This document shows positions 23,073 to 32,824 of a stretch of DNA of 40,866 nucleotides, piece after piece (within the stretch, counting starts at the first letter, position 1; each line of letters opens with the position of its first letter). The stretch spans positions 1 to 40,866 of the forward strand of contig PLXP01000092.1 of assembly GCA_003151435.1 (NCBI GenBank). The letters run 5' to 3'. A program made the position numbers and the translations under genes. The notes under the pieces are model-generated. The model was not told the DNA's origin. It saw nothing but the letters and a program-made list of their open reading frames with translations, and searched no databases. Source of the stretch: Acidobacteriaceae bacterium (GTDB lineage Bacteria; Acidobacteriota; Terriglobia; Terriglobales; Acidobacteriaceae).

Positions 23073-26000
23073 TTAATTGGCGTTGAAGTTCGCCGTGGAC
23101 ATCGTGGCAGTCGCCATGCCCGTGCCCGTGATCGTGACGTTTCCGTTCTGCGTCAGCGATCCCGTAGTGGGCGGGATATATTGCACGGTGATCGTGCAAT
23201 TGCTACCCGGGTTGACGACGGCACCCGATACGCAGGAACCGCCGGTGATCGTAATTGGATGTGTTGTTCCCCCGGTGAAGCCATTTACGATCGTCGGATT
23301 CGCCGTCAGCGTGAGAGGACCAGTTGCCCCCGTAGCGTTGGTGACGGTGATTGTGCCGGTCTTTGTGGTTCCGTTAGCCGGGGTGGTGGTCAACGCGGGC
23401 GTTGGTACTGGCATAGTTACGGTTGCCGCCGTAACAGTGAAGGTTACATTGCCCGTGTTTCCGATTGGGGTTGTTACGTTGACAGTCCTCGCGGTTTGCG
23501 CGGCGCCGGACGTAATTGTGAAGGTTGCCTTGATTGTGGTTGAGTTGACCACAGTAAGGGCACCGACAGTTACCCCAGTGCCAGACACGGTAACTGTAGT
23601 TGCCCCTGTTAGGTTAGTACCGGTTAGTGTCACAGGAACGCTGCTGCCGATTGTACCCGAGGCGGGAGCGATCGAAGTTAACGTCGCTCCTACCACCGTG
23701 AACGTTGTGGTGGCAGTTCCTCCCGGGGTTGTGATGGTGACGGTCCGGGCGGACAGGGTCGCACCGGTCGTAATTGTGAAGGTTGCCGTTGCCGTAGTTG
23801 AATTAGCCACGGTGAAGGCGCTGACAGTGACTCCGGAGCCAGACACGGTGAGTGACGTTGCTCCGGTGAGGTTGGTGCCGGTAAGTGTCACCGGAACTGC
23901 TGTGCCGCGCACGCCCGAGTTTGGGGCGATTGAGGTCAGCGTTGGCGCCGGTGGGGCATTTACCGTGAAGATTACAGCGCCTGTAGTTCCGCCTGGTGTA
24001 ACTACTGTGACGTTTCTGGCTGTGAGCGCCGCGGTCGCGGTGATTGCGAAGTTCGCCGTAACTGATGTGTCGCTCGCGGCGGTCACGCCGGTAGCTGTGA
24101 CACCTGTCCCGGTCACGTTCACTGCAGTTGCACCGGTGAGACCTGTGCCGGTCAAAGTCACCGGAACGGTAGTGCCTCGCACGCCCGAAATGGGAGCAAT
24201 TGAGGTCAGTGTCGGCGCCACCACAGTAAACGTCACTGCGTTGCTGATTCCGCCCGAAGTCGTTACGGTGACGTTCCTGGCCGAAAGTCCAGCGGTAGCG
24301 CTGATTGTGAAGGTTGCCGTGACCTGAGTATCGCTGACCACGGTGATTCCGCTAACTGTTACCCCGGCGCCTGACACGCTTACTGCCGTTGTTCCAGTCA
24401 GATGGGTGCCCGTGAGGGTTACCGGAACGACGCTGCTACGCCGGCCCGTGTTGGGAACGATTGTGGACAACACCGGGACCGGATTGCTGCCTTGGAACTC
24501 GATGGCGCCAATGTCTAGCCTGTTTCCTACAGCTGGATCCGGCCTTGCATTGCCGAAGAAGTCCGTGCTCGGCGCTGCTTTGCCTGCTGCAGAGGTAGTC
24601 GGGACGTAATCGATAGCTGGCGATCCTGCTGACAGCGCGTAGTTGCCAAGCGTGACACCGGTAACCGGGTTGACCATGGACAAGGGTCCCCAGGTCATGT
24701 TGACCCAGTTGTTGCCTTCATCCACGGTTGCTGCGGGTTTGAGGTTGAAGATTGGGTTGGGCACGGTTGCATCCGAGATGCCCGGAGGCACCTGGTAGCC
24801 TGACCCTCCGAATTCCGGAGGTGTACGCGAGCCGTTGCAATATTCGCTGTTGATGTTGGGGTTCGTTCCGATCAGGTTGTTCGTTCCGGCTCCGTTCTCC
24901 GACGCGTTGGTCAGCGTCGAATATGCCGGGGCAAGGGTGAATGCGGAGTCGTGATGGCCGGGGCCCGTATCACCGCGGACACCGATATCCCAGTAGCTCG
25001 AACCGGTAACGCAGGCGCCGGTGGACGTCTGGCTTTTCGGCACTGTGTTGGTGACCGAGTTATACAGCGCGATCAGGTTCTGTTGGTATGCGGGGCTCTG
25101 GGCAGAGGTCACGCCGATGTAGAACGTACGGTTCTGCCAGAACAAGTCGTTCGCCAGGTAGGGGAACGAAACGCCCGTGCAGTTCGGGTGGTTTACAGGG
25201 CAGACAATCTGGTGGATCACCGGACCTAGCGCAGCAGCGAGATTCGGGCTGTTTGACATGGTTACCAGGCCGGCGGGCTGCGGAGCCGAAGTGGTGGCTG
25301 ACGTTGTTTGATTGGTAGCGCCCGGTGCACTGGCCAGGGGGGCTCCAAGGGTGTTGAACAACACACCGGAGGATGCCGTGGTGTCGTTGGACGCGATGGT
25401 GTTGTTGATCAGGTCCACCGCGAGTGCATCCTGGAGGGATACACCGGCGCCGTCCCAACCGGCAACGTTGTTGACGATGATGTTGTTGGTTACCTCGACG
25501 GTGTTCCATGCCGGAATGGTCTGCGCCGGTAGGGCAGGAACAGCCTGGGCGTGGAGGTTATACGTCTTCGTGCCAACCGGGAACGTGGGCAGTTCGGTAC
25601 CGTTGACAGACTGGAGGCGAAGGCCGCCGCCGCTGCCGCTTTCTGCCGCGTTGCCCTGGAACAGGTTGGCGTTGATCACGAGTCCCGGACCAGTGCCGTC
25701 GGGCAGACCAGGAGCGCAATCCGCGTCGGCAATGGTGCCACCGCATTCCTGGCCGTTGGCTGCGAAGCCGTCCGGCGCCGCGCCCATAATAATCACGCCG
25801 CCGCCGTTGGTTGCAATGGTGGGGTTGAGGCTCTGGTTGAAGAGGAACGAGTTGTGCTCGATATCTCCGTCCCAGATAAAGCCGAGGTGTGCGAAACCGC
25901 CGCCATCACCCGTGCTCTGGTTGCCGCAAACCCAGTTGTAGTTGAACTTGTAGTAGTCGGCGCCGGTGCAGAATGTCACACCGCCCGCACCGGCCGGCGT

Positions 26001-29000
26001 GCCCGAGAAGAGCTCGTCGCCGATGGAGGTATTCGACGTTACATAGTTGTTGTGGACGTTCACATTCAGGTCAAAACAGTACGGCAGTTCCAGACCCGTG
26101 GGATCGTTAGCCACGTTGCGGCATGATCCGGGGTCCGAGTCGGCTGCGGTTCCCGCTGAATAGATGTCGGGAGATTCACCCTGGCCGATGTTGATGCCGC
26201 CGGACAGTGTGCCGATATTGCCGTACACGCGGTTGTTGGCGATTTGCAGGTTATGCGCCCAGGCATGAGCGAAGATGCCGCCGCCGCCCTGAGACGCGTC
26301 CGTGATCGTCAAGCCATCGATGCTCGACGGATTGCACGAGAAGTTGCTCGGATAAGGATTGGTCCCGCTCACTAGGCAATCATTGCTGGTGAGAACCGTG
26401 GTGCCGGTTGGGAAAGCTGCTTCCGCACCGCCACCGTAGTAACCAGCAAGTTTGTGCACGTTGACACCCTTTGACAGAACCGTGATTCCGGCTCCCTCAT
26501 AGGCGCCCATCAGCGTGGGTTCCTGCAAGAGCTGTGCCAGGTTGCCGTTGACCGTTGTATCCCACCCGAGAATGCCCTCCAATGGCAGGCGGTCAATCTG
26601 GGGATCGGGAAGGCTGTAATTCGGATGGAAGTACGCGTAGTTCGTTGGGCTGCAGGTGCTGGAGTCAGCCGTAAGAGGCTGACCTGTGGGCGCCAATCCA
26701 AAGAAGCACTGGATTTCCGCGCGCCAGGGATCGAGCTTGCCCGCAGGCTGTGTCTTCGCGTCAATGATGCTCGAAGCAGCGCCGACACCTTGCAGCCGGA
26801 CCGGCTTCCACATCACCACCATTTCGTAGTATGTGCCGGCGGGAACCATGATGAGGTCGCCAGGAGCGGCCGCGTCGATTGCTGACTGGATTGCTCCCAC
26901 GCCGTTCTGTGTGAGCGGTGTATTGCCTGTGACGTAGGTTGGCGCCTTGCCGCCAATCGTTACGGTTACGGAATCAACAGATTGCTTCCCGTTGCCCGCG
27001 GTGATAACAAGCTGTCCGCATAGCGCAGGCGCAACGGGCGCTCCGTAGATCGTCTGTTGCTGCACTGCACAGGGCTGCACTCCGCTGGGTACGGTGGCGG
27101 TGATTGACGTGTCAGACCAGCCGGTGATGGTTGCAGGAATCGGCTTGCCCGTCGCATCGGCTCCGATGGTTACGCTGGACAGCGTGTTGCATAATGCGCT
27201 GCCGGCGGTCGGCGTTGTGCACTTGGAGCCAAATCCGTAGTGGCGAGTGATGGTCTTCTGATTGAATGGAGCTGTCGTAGCCTGGGGCCCCGAGTACCCA
27301 TAGTTGTTCACGGCTGTGTTTCCCAGCGCCGTAATCGTCAGGGTGACACCAGGCGCGCTTGCCCACGGTCCTTTACCCTTGTCACCGTCGACCTCGGCTA
27401 CCGCCGGTGTGGCATCGGGGTAGTCGCAGTCAGGATGGTTGTATCCAGCCGAGAAGGCGGACGTAGGCACAACGGGTGTGTCGAAGTACCCAGTCTGTCC
27501 TGGCATGTAAGGCAGCTCATAGCAGAACTGGCTATAGGCCGGGTTGAACAACGGATCCGCTGTCGCTCCATCGCCCCTGTCGTTCATGCACGTCACCATC
27601 ATGGTGGGCGAATACCCGGTCGGGTTCGGCGGGTTCACTTCCCATGTGGAGTAGCTGATGCCGTCGTATGCTCCCCAGTGGTCGGCATACACGCGGTTCG
27701 TTTCGGCGCCGGTCCAGTCCCTGATCGAAACGGGCAGATCGGGTGGCGAGAACTTCTCACCGAACTGCGGCGAGAACGGGTCAAATTCCGAGGTGAAGTC
27801 GTCCGTGATAATACCGGTGAACTTGGATGCGATGTGAGTTGACGTGTAGAGGTAGAACTTCGCGATCGCACCCATCTGATCGTTGAGAGTGACTTCTTTG
27901 CGGTCGCACAGGTTGCGGGTAGCACCAGCGAACGGCGCCACTTCCCCGCTTTGCGGATACAGGCTGATGAAGTCCGGCACAATGCGCGATGCGCCTACGC
28001 AGGGCCAGAGCGGTTCAGGCGAGAATCCCGGAACGATCTCATTAAGCGGATTGGCTCCGAGACTGTCCGTCGAGTTCTGGGCGTTGTTTGAGTTATACAA
28101 GGCGGCGATTTCCGCTTGGTCAGGCAAAATGAAGATGTCGCCGAGGAAGCCGAACTCCTGGACTGCCGGCGCGATGTAGTTATCGCCGATCAGGATGTTC
28201 TTGTCCTCTTCCTTCACCAGTTCAAAGCCCGGGGGCGGAACCACTTCCACCACGTACTTGCCGGCGGGCATCTGCGGCACACCGTAATACAGGTCTGCCT
28301 TGTCTACCGCGGTATTCGGCGTGCAGATGCTGCAGTTGGTAGTGGTCGGCTTTCCGTTCGCGTCCGTGCCGGTCACGCTGGGAAACTTGTACATGCCGTC
28401 ATAGGGAGCCGGCTGTAACTGGTTCCAGTTGTGCATGCCGTCATAGCACTTGAACTGCGAGTTATACGGCAGTTGCTTCAACGCGGGTCCACCATGTGCG
28501 GCGTCGTACACGTCGAGGTAGTTCGGCTGGTTATAGATCGAGAAGAAGAACAGGTCGTTGGTCGATTGACCGGGGCAGTTCATGTTTGGAGTTACGCCAT
28601 CGGCGCGGAAGCCCTGGGCCCAATCATCCCAACTGCTGGTTTGCGTGGTGTCAACCAGCGTGAGGGTTGGGGTAACGCCATCGCTGGCGGTTCCCTCCTG
28701 GTAGAGGTTAATGGTGACGTGCGGCACCAGTGGCTCCCACTGAAGCTGAACGTCCATTTGCGGATCATCAAAGGGCCGCGTGGAGGCATAAACCACATGC
28801 CCCTTGATGCCGCCGTTCTCGCCGGCTACGTAGGGTTCCTTGCCGAATTCGATGAAGTTGTTCTGGCTGGAGAAACCTTGCCAGGCTTCAACGCCGCCAA
28901 GCCACGGATTGTCAATACGGCCGGTGGACATGACTGGGCCGCTGGGGACCGGCCCGTTCAGAATGGAGTTGGTCCCGCAATCCGCCTTGGCGCAGTAGAC

Positions 29001-32000
29001 CGAACCCGGAACGGAAAGGTTGGCGGGCAGAGGATTCTGCTCGTTCGTGTTCGCCATGTAGTTGTAGGCGGGTGAAGTGCCGCACTTGGGGAACGCTGTT
29101 CCGTCGCCGCACGACGTGGTGCCATCAGCCGGTCCGCCCGCGTCGTACACGGTATGAGTGCCCGTGTTCTTGTAGCGGGAGGTGTCTGTCTCAACCACGT
29201 ACCAGCTAAACAGTGGGAAGGTCTCGTTGAAGTTGGCAGCTCCAGAGAAGTCTGTAACAAGGTTGTTGGCCATGCTGCCGTCGCGGTAACGAACGGTGGC
29301 ATTGACCAGCGGGATTCCAGGATCTTCCGTCGTTGCGACGCCAGTCCTGTTCTTGTCGATGAACGTTTTGGTATAGACGTTGGCCTGCCACTGGTTCATG
29401 GCGAGATCGCCCAGGTCCACTGTTTTGCCGTTCGTCGCGACTGGCGTCGAAAGGCCATCCACAAGCAGGTCGTTCCACTTGTCAAAGACCGTGACTCTCC
29501 AGGTGCCGTCCGGAATCCCCGAGAACGAGAAGTTCCCCTTCTCATCGCACTTCGTGAATGAGAAGTCCTCGCCATCGGGATCACCGATGCTGACGTAGCA
29601 CTGGGTCCAGTTGTAGGCGTCCCATGATCCGCTGCTGTAGAGTCGCTCATCCGGCGTGCGGCTCTGGCGCTCGCTGGTGACCTTGCCCTTGACGATGTTG
29701 TTGCAGTTCCCCTGGCCGGGAAGGAAGGGGTCCTGGCCGGTGCAAACGCTCGCCAAGCGGCTATTGATGATTGCTGGGTTGGCGAATCCAATCACATCGT
29801 GATAGCTGGCTGGTCCAAACTCCTGGAAGTAAGACGGCTCACCGATGCGCACGAATGCATCGTGAGCCTTCTGGCCGTCCAGGGTGTTGGTCTGGAGCCA
29901 CTCTTCGCCCTTCGCGATGCGATCGGCACCCGGCGTTGCAACGACTGAGAATCTTCCCGGCATCAGGTTGGCAACCACCGCCTGCCCGGCAAGCGGCGAG
30001 AGGATCGGATTTCCCGATGTGTCCTTGCCTGCCTCGTACTTGGGGCAGGTCACAATCATGCCCGTGATTCCAACTTGCGTTGGGTCGGAATCCTGCTGCG
30101 CGATGGGGCAGGCATTGAAACCAGTGACAGGATCGATGGTTCCCGCCAGGCTGTTCGACAACGGCTGGTTGAACATGTCGTATGTCATCTGCCCGGTGAA
30201 ATCGCCGTTTCCGCCCATGGCATCCCAGAGCTGGAGGTTGAAACCACCCAAACCAGGTTCATTGGGAGCCAGAACGTCAACTCCGCCGCCGGCATCCTGC
30301 TCGCCGTTGAGGGGGAAGTCGTCCTCGAAGACCATGACAGAGAGTTTCGCAGGCACGAACGGAGCCGCTTCCGCCAGGACCGTTACAGGGGCGAAGGCAG
30401 CCGTAGGGGAGCACGGTCCAGCAGACGGACCCGAGGGCGGGCAGGCGGGTGGAACCGGAGCGCCGCCCATGCTGTGGCCAACCGTTCCCGCTCCGTAGAA
30501 CGGATCGGCGGCATCGCCCGGCAGCACGGAGATGTAGTAGCGCTTTGTCGGATCCAGAAGAACCTGACTCGGATCGACAGGAGTCTGTCCGTTGACGGCC
30601 GAAGCATCGGTTCTGCACACGCCATCGGCGATGTCGCACACTGCCGGCATGCTCAGTACTGTCTGGCCGGCTTCGCAGGAATTAGGTCCTGTGCATCCTT
30701 GCGCCACGTAAGGCATGTTGCTGGTGTGGAAGTTGACGCCGAAAGTGGGCACGATGGTTCCCGCCGTCGGGCATCCCGCAGGCGGAGGATTCGTTGTGCA
30801 ATTGGGGTCGACATAGAACGTCTTGTCTTCCTCAATGATCCAACGGTAGTCGGTAAGAACAATGCTCTTGTCCTGTCCGTCGACCACCTTCACCGCAAGC
30901 CCGCTCCCAGTTGGGAAGTTCAAGGTTACAGTCGCAGCAGTCGCGCTTAGAGCACCCTGCGAGTTCTGCGCCTGGTAAGTGAAGGAGTAGGTTCCAGGGC
31001 CTGGGACGGACGCATTGAATCCGCCGTTCTTGTCAATATTGAGCGTCCAGGTGGTTGGAAACGTGATGCTCGACGCAGCCACTGTGAGGGGAAGCCCCAT
31101 CCCATCCTTGTCGACCGACAGTACGCCCGGCGATGGGATCTTGATGGATGTGGCAACGTTGGATGTGTAGGTGATGTTATTCACCGCAATACCACCGGCC
31201 GCCTCCACCGAACCAACATTGAGGGTCACAGTAGTGCACACGGCTGTGCCGCCGTTGGCGCAATAGCCGAAAGAGTCCCCGGGTGAAGCCGTTGACGCAG
31301 TCCATGTGCTATCGGGAGTGTAGGTAAACGTACCGTTCGCGTTGAGAACCACAGTACCGTGTGCGGGAAGTTGAGTGGGGACGAGTTGAACTCCGTTGAC
31401 GTTCACGTCGTTCGCGATAACGCCCTTGGCCGGATCGGAGAGCGTGAGCGTCTGGCCTGGAATCACTGCGCTGTAGGTATCCGGGTTAGCCTTTGTGCCG
31501 TTGAAAGCGGGAGCGCTTGGAAGGAGCGCGCCATTGACGCCGACGTACGCCAGCATACCGGCGTCGCGGTTGATCTTGTTGCCCGAGAGACTCAATTCGC
31601 GATCGTAGACCGCAAGAGCCGACCCTACGGACGCGGGCACATTGACCATTACGTCATACGTCTTGCCGGCTGCCATGAATACTTCGCTCTGCACACGGGG
31701 AAGCCCAGGCAGACGATTGCCATCTTCGGCGATCAGCGAGAAGCCACCGGCCCCTGAAGCGCCCGTTTGCGTTCCCACGATCGAAGGAACGTGCATATGC
31801 ACGCCGGCATTCACCAGGCGCACCAGTAGTGTCTGCCCCCCTGTCGTCAGTGTGTTCGCCGGGAAAGTGGTGAACAGCGACGCAGAGGAGTTTGCGCGGT
31901 TGAACGCGACGCCATTGATCATGTAGTAGAGCGGACTATAGTTCACCACCGGCGGATAGCAGGTTTGATAGTTCGCGGAAGTTGGATTGCCGCATTGATT

Positions 32001-32810
32001 CGGCTGTCCTGACCATACCGCGGTTTCGCTGAAGTTCAGCGTATTGACTGCCGCACTGACCGCAGTGTTCTGGGCAGGGTCGATTTCGCTCAGGACCATC
32101 GGAACCTCGGCGTCATAGTTCACGCCGGGATAAGCGGTTCCAGGTGCGCTTTCTGTTCCGCTTGCGGACGTCGGTGCGGCCGTAACCACCAGAACGCCAT
32201 ACAAGCCCATGGGGCCCTGAACGGACGGGTGCGTACCGGACTCAATCAGGTACGTACCAGGCCGCAGGGCATTCCAAATCAGCGACTTCATTCCTCCCGC
32301 AGGCACTTCTGTCCCGAAGGACTGCACGCGCGGTCCCTGGGCGGGAGGCGTAAAGGCTTGGCCAACTGGCGCGGGCGCCACGGTAGGCCATGTCGCTTCG
32401 GCCTGCCCGGAATGGGACGGGCTCGTCGTGGTGGTTCTTTCCGACAGCTTTCCGAGTCCACCGCCCACCTGGCCCACGATCATTAGAGACGTGGGGACGC
32501 TATTGCTGTTCGCGAACGACAGATTGTTGGTGAGGTTGATGGTCAGGCCGCTTCCGGTTGGGACGGTGATCACCACCGGTGACCACCCCGTTCCGGCTGC
32601 GGGGTTCGAAGCCGCGCAGGTTGCTGGGGCTGTTGCACCCGTGCAGGCGTAACCCCACATGGGCACTGAGGAACCATCAGGCATAGAGATGGAGGTCGGG
32701 CCTGCAGTCAGATTAACCGACTGGGCTGCGGCCATACCGGCTCCCAAAAGGAGAACAGCTGCTCCGTGCACCGCTGTCTTCAAAATGGTGTTAAGAAAAT
32801 TCGATCGCAT
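23073..32810 (-). CDS. Giant secreted cupredoxin / CNA-B / beta-helix / IPT protein (3245 residues)
   Basis: An exported protein (signal peptide 1-30, ending GMAAAQ) with many modules. Cupredoxin-like domains lie at about 31-215 and 225-425 (GLYGVLVV at about 205; VRLVNAGVHMHVPSI at about 330). The usual H-x-H-G and H-C-H copper motifs are missing, so they are probably structural. Cadherin-like/Ig-like segments span about 440-640. CNA-B/SdrD-like modules run from about 820 to 1820 (PAKLSVMVFEDDFPLNGEQD, VTVFDKWNDLLVDG). One IPT/TIG-like domain is at about 1845-1955. A right-handed parallel beta-helix follows at about 1965-2770, opening with AIQSAIDAAAPGDLIMVPAG and closing with a DFFGNARP...LDIGAIEF choice-of-anchor-like motif. 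Four IPT repeats occupy about 2779-3127, and an Ig-like domain ends the protein. There is no recognisable anchor. The start has AGGAGA upstream and follows the previous gene by 14 bases. It is probably a surface or extracellular partner of the two upstream copper proteins. Confidence 0.85.
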   Translation of the reverse strand: MRSNFLNTILKTAVHGAAVLLLGAGMAAAQSVNLTAGPTSISMPDGSSVPMWGYACTGATAPATCAASNPAAGTGWSPVVITVPTGSGLTINLTNNLSFANSNSVPTSLMIVGQVGGGLGKLSERTTTTSPSHSGQAEATWPTVAPAPVGQAFTPPAQGPRVQSFGTEVPAGGMKSLIWNALRPGTYLIESGTHPSVQGPMGLYGVLVVTAAPTSASGTESAPGTAYPGVNYDAEVPMVLSEIDPAQNTAVSAAVNTLNFSETAVWSGQPNQCGNPTSANYQTCYPPVVNYSPLYYMINGVAFNRANSSASLFTTFPANTLTTGGQTLLVRLVNAGVHMHVPSIVGTQTGASGAGGFSLIAEDGNRLPGLPRVQSEVFMAAGKTYDVMVNVPASVGSALAVYDRELSLSGNKINRDAGMLAYVGVNGALLPSAPAFNGTKANPDTYSAVIPGQTLTLSDPAKGVIANDVNVNGVQLVPTQLPAHGTVVLNANGTFTYTPDSTWTASTASPGDSFGYCANGGTAVCTTVTLNVGSVEAAGGIAVNNITYTSNVATSIKIPSPGVLSVDKDGMGLPLTVAASSITFPTTWTLNIDKNGGFNASVPGPGTYSFTYQAQNSQGALSATAATVTLNFPTGSGLAVKVVDGQDKSIVLTDYRWIIEEDKTFYVDPNCTTNPPPAGCPTAGTIVPTFGVNFHTSNMPYVAQGCTGPNSCEAGQTVLSMPAVCDIADGVCRTDASAVNGQTPVDPSQVLLDPTKRYYISVLPGDAADPFYGAGTVGHSMGGAPVPPACPPSGPSAGPCSPTAAFAPVTVLAEAAPFVPAKLSVMVFEDDFPLNGEQDAGGGVDVLAPNEPGLGGFNLQLWDAMGGNGDFTGQMTYDMFNQPLSNSLAGTIDPVTGFNACPIAQQDSDPTQVGITGMIVTCPKYEAGKDTSGNPILSPLAGQAVVANLMPGRFSVVATPGADRIAKGEEWLQTNTLDGQKAHDAFVRIGEPSYFQEFGPASYHDVIGFANPAIINSRLASVCTGQDPFLPGQGNCNNIVKGKVTSERQSRTPDERLYSSGSWDAYNWTQCYVSIGDPDGEDFSFTKCDEKGNFSFSGIPDGTWRVTVFDKWNDLLVDGLSTPVATNGKTVDLGDLAMNQWQANVYTKTFIDKNRTGVATTEDPGIPLVNATVRYRDGSMANNLVTDFSGAANFNETFPLFSWYVVETDTSRYKNTGTHTVYDAGGPADGTTSCGDGTAFPKCGTSPAYNYMANTNEQNPLPANLSVPGSVYCAKADCGTNSILNGPVPSGPVMSTGRIDNPWLGGVEAWQGFSSQNNFIEFGKEPYVAGENGGIKGHVVYASTRPFDDPQMDVQLQWEPLVPHVTINLYQEGTASDGVTPTLTLVDTTQTSSWDDWAQGFRADGVTPNMNCPGQSTNDLFFFSIYNQPNYLDVYDAAHGGPALKQLPYNSQFKCYDGMHNWNQLQPAPYDGMYKFPSVTGTDANGKPTTTNCSICTPNTAVDKADLYYGVPQMPAGKYVVEVVPPPGFELVKEEDKNILIGDNYIAPAVQEFGFLGDIFILPDQAEIAALYNSNNAQNSTDSLGANPLNEIVPGFSPEPLWPCVGASRIVPDFISLYPQSGEVAPFAGATRNLCDRKEVTLNDQMGAIAKFYLYTSTHIASKFTGIITDDFTSEFDPFSPQFGEKFSPPDLPVSIRDWTGAETNRVYADHWGAYDGISYSTWEVNPPNPTGYSPTMMVTCMNDRGDGATADPLFNPAYSQFCYELPYMPGQTGYFDTPVVPTSAFSAGYNHPDCDYPDATPAVAEVDGDKGKGPWASAPGVTLTITALGNTAVNNYGYSGPQATTAPFNQKTITRHYGFGSKCTTPTAGSALCNTLSSVTIGADATGKPIPATITGWSDTSITATVPSGVQPCAVQQQTIYGAPVAPALCGQLVITAGNGKQSVDSVTVTIGGKAPTYVTGNTPLTQNGVGAIQSAIDAAAPGDLIMVPAGTYYEMVVMWKPVRLQGVGAASSIIDAKTQPAGKLDPWRAEIQCFFGLAPTGQPLTADSSTCSPTNYAYFHPNYSLPDPQIDRLPLEGILGWDTTVNGNLAQLLQEPTLMGAYEGAGITVLSKGVNVHKLAGYYGGGAEAAFPTGTTVLTSNDCLVSGTNPYPSNFSCNPSSIDGLTITDASQGGGGIFAHAWAHNLQIANNRVYGNIGTLSGGINIGQGESPDIYSAGTAADSDPGSCRNVANDPTGLELPYCFDLNVNVHNNYVTSNTSIGDELFSGTPAGAGGVTFCTGADYYKFNYNWVCGNQSTGDGGGFAHLGFIWDGDIEHNSFLFNQSLNPTIATNGGGVIIMGAAPDGFAANGQECGGTIADADCAPGLPDGTGPGLVINANLFQGNAAESGSGGGLRLQSVNGTELPTFPVGTKTYNLHAQAVPALPAQTIPAWNTVEVTNNIIVNNVAGWDGAGVSLQDALAVDLINNTIASNDTTASSGVLFNTLGAPLASAPGATNQTTSATTSAPQPAGLVTMSNSPNLAAALGPVIHQIVCPVNHPNCTGVSFPYLANDLFWQNRTFYIGVTSAQSPAYQQNLIALYNSVTNTVPKSQTSTGACVTGSSYWDIGVRGDTGPGHHDSAFTLAPAYSTLTNASENGAGTNNLIGTNPNINSEYCNGSRTPPEFGGSGYQVPPGISDATVPNPIFNLKPAATVDEGNNWVNMTWGPLSMVNPVTGVTLGNYALSAGSPAIDYVPTTSAAGKAAPSTDFFGNARPDPAVGNRLDIGAIEFQGSNPVPVLSTIVPNTGRRSSVVPVTLTGTHLTGTTAVSVSGAGVTVSGITVVSDTQVTATFTISATAGLSARNVTVTTSGGISNAVTFTVVAPTLTSIAPISGVRGTTVPVTLTGTGLTGATAVNVTGTGVTATGVTAASDTSVTANFAITATAALTARNVTVVTPGGTTGAVIFTVNAPPAPTLTSIAPNSGVRGTAVPVTLTGTNLTGATSLTVSGSGVTVSAFTVANSTTATATFTITTGATLSARTVTITTPGGTATTTFTVVGATLTSIAPASGTIGSSVPVTLTGTNLTGATTVTVSGTGVTVGALTVVNSTTIKATFTITSGAAQTARTVNVTTPIGNTGNVTFTVTAATVTMPVPTPALTTTPANGTTKTGTITVTNATGATGPLTLTANPTIVNGFTGGTTHPITITGGSCVSGAVVNPGSNCTITVQYIPPTTGSLTQNGNVTITGTGMATATMSTANFNAN
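23430..24475 (-). repeat. Four tandem IPT/TIG repeats inside the giant gene
   Basis: Four consecutive units of about 85-90 codons share TLTSIAPxSG, VPVTLTGTxLTGAT, VSGxGVTV and ARxVTVTTPGG. Residues run from about 2779 to 3127. The nucleotide sequences of units are also clearly similar (for example repeated GGTCACCGGAACG-type blocks on the plus strand), implying recent expansion or gene conversion. Confidence 0.8.
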
Positions 32811-32824
32811 TTCTGTTCTCCTGA

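Noticed and set aside
23077..24327. A 416-codon plus-strand open frame rich in Val/Pro opposite the IPT repeats.
   Set aside because: It is the antisense shadow of a GC-rich repetitive coding region; it has no ribosome binding site and no domain pattern.
23430..24475. Possible CRISPR-like array because of regular spacing of similar sequences.
   Set aside because: The units are about 260 bases, in frame and encode IPT domains; there are no short identical repeats with unique spacers.
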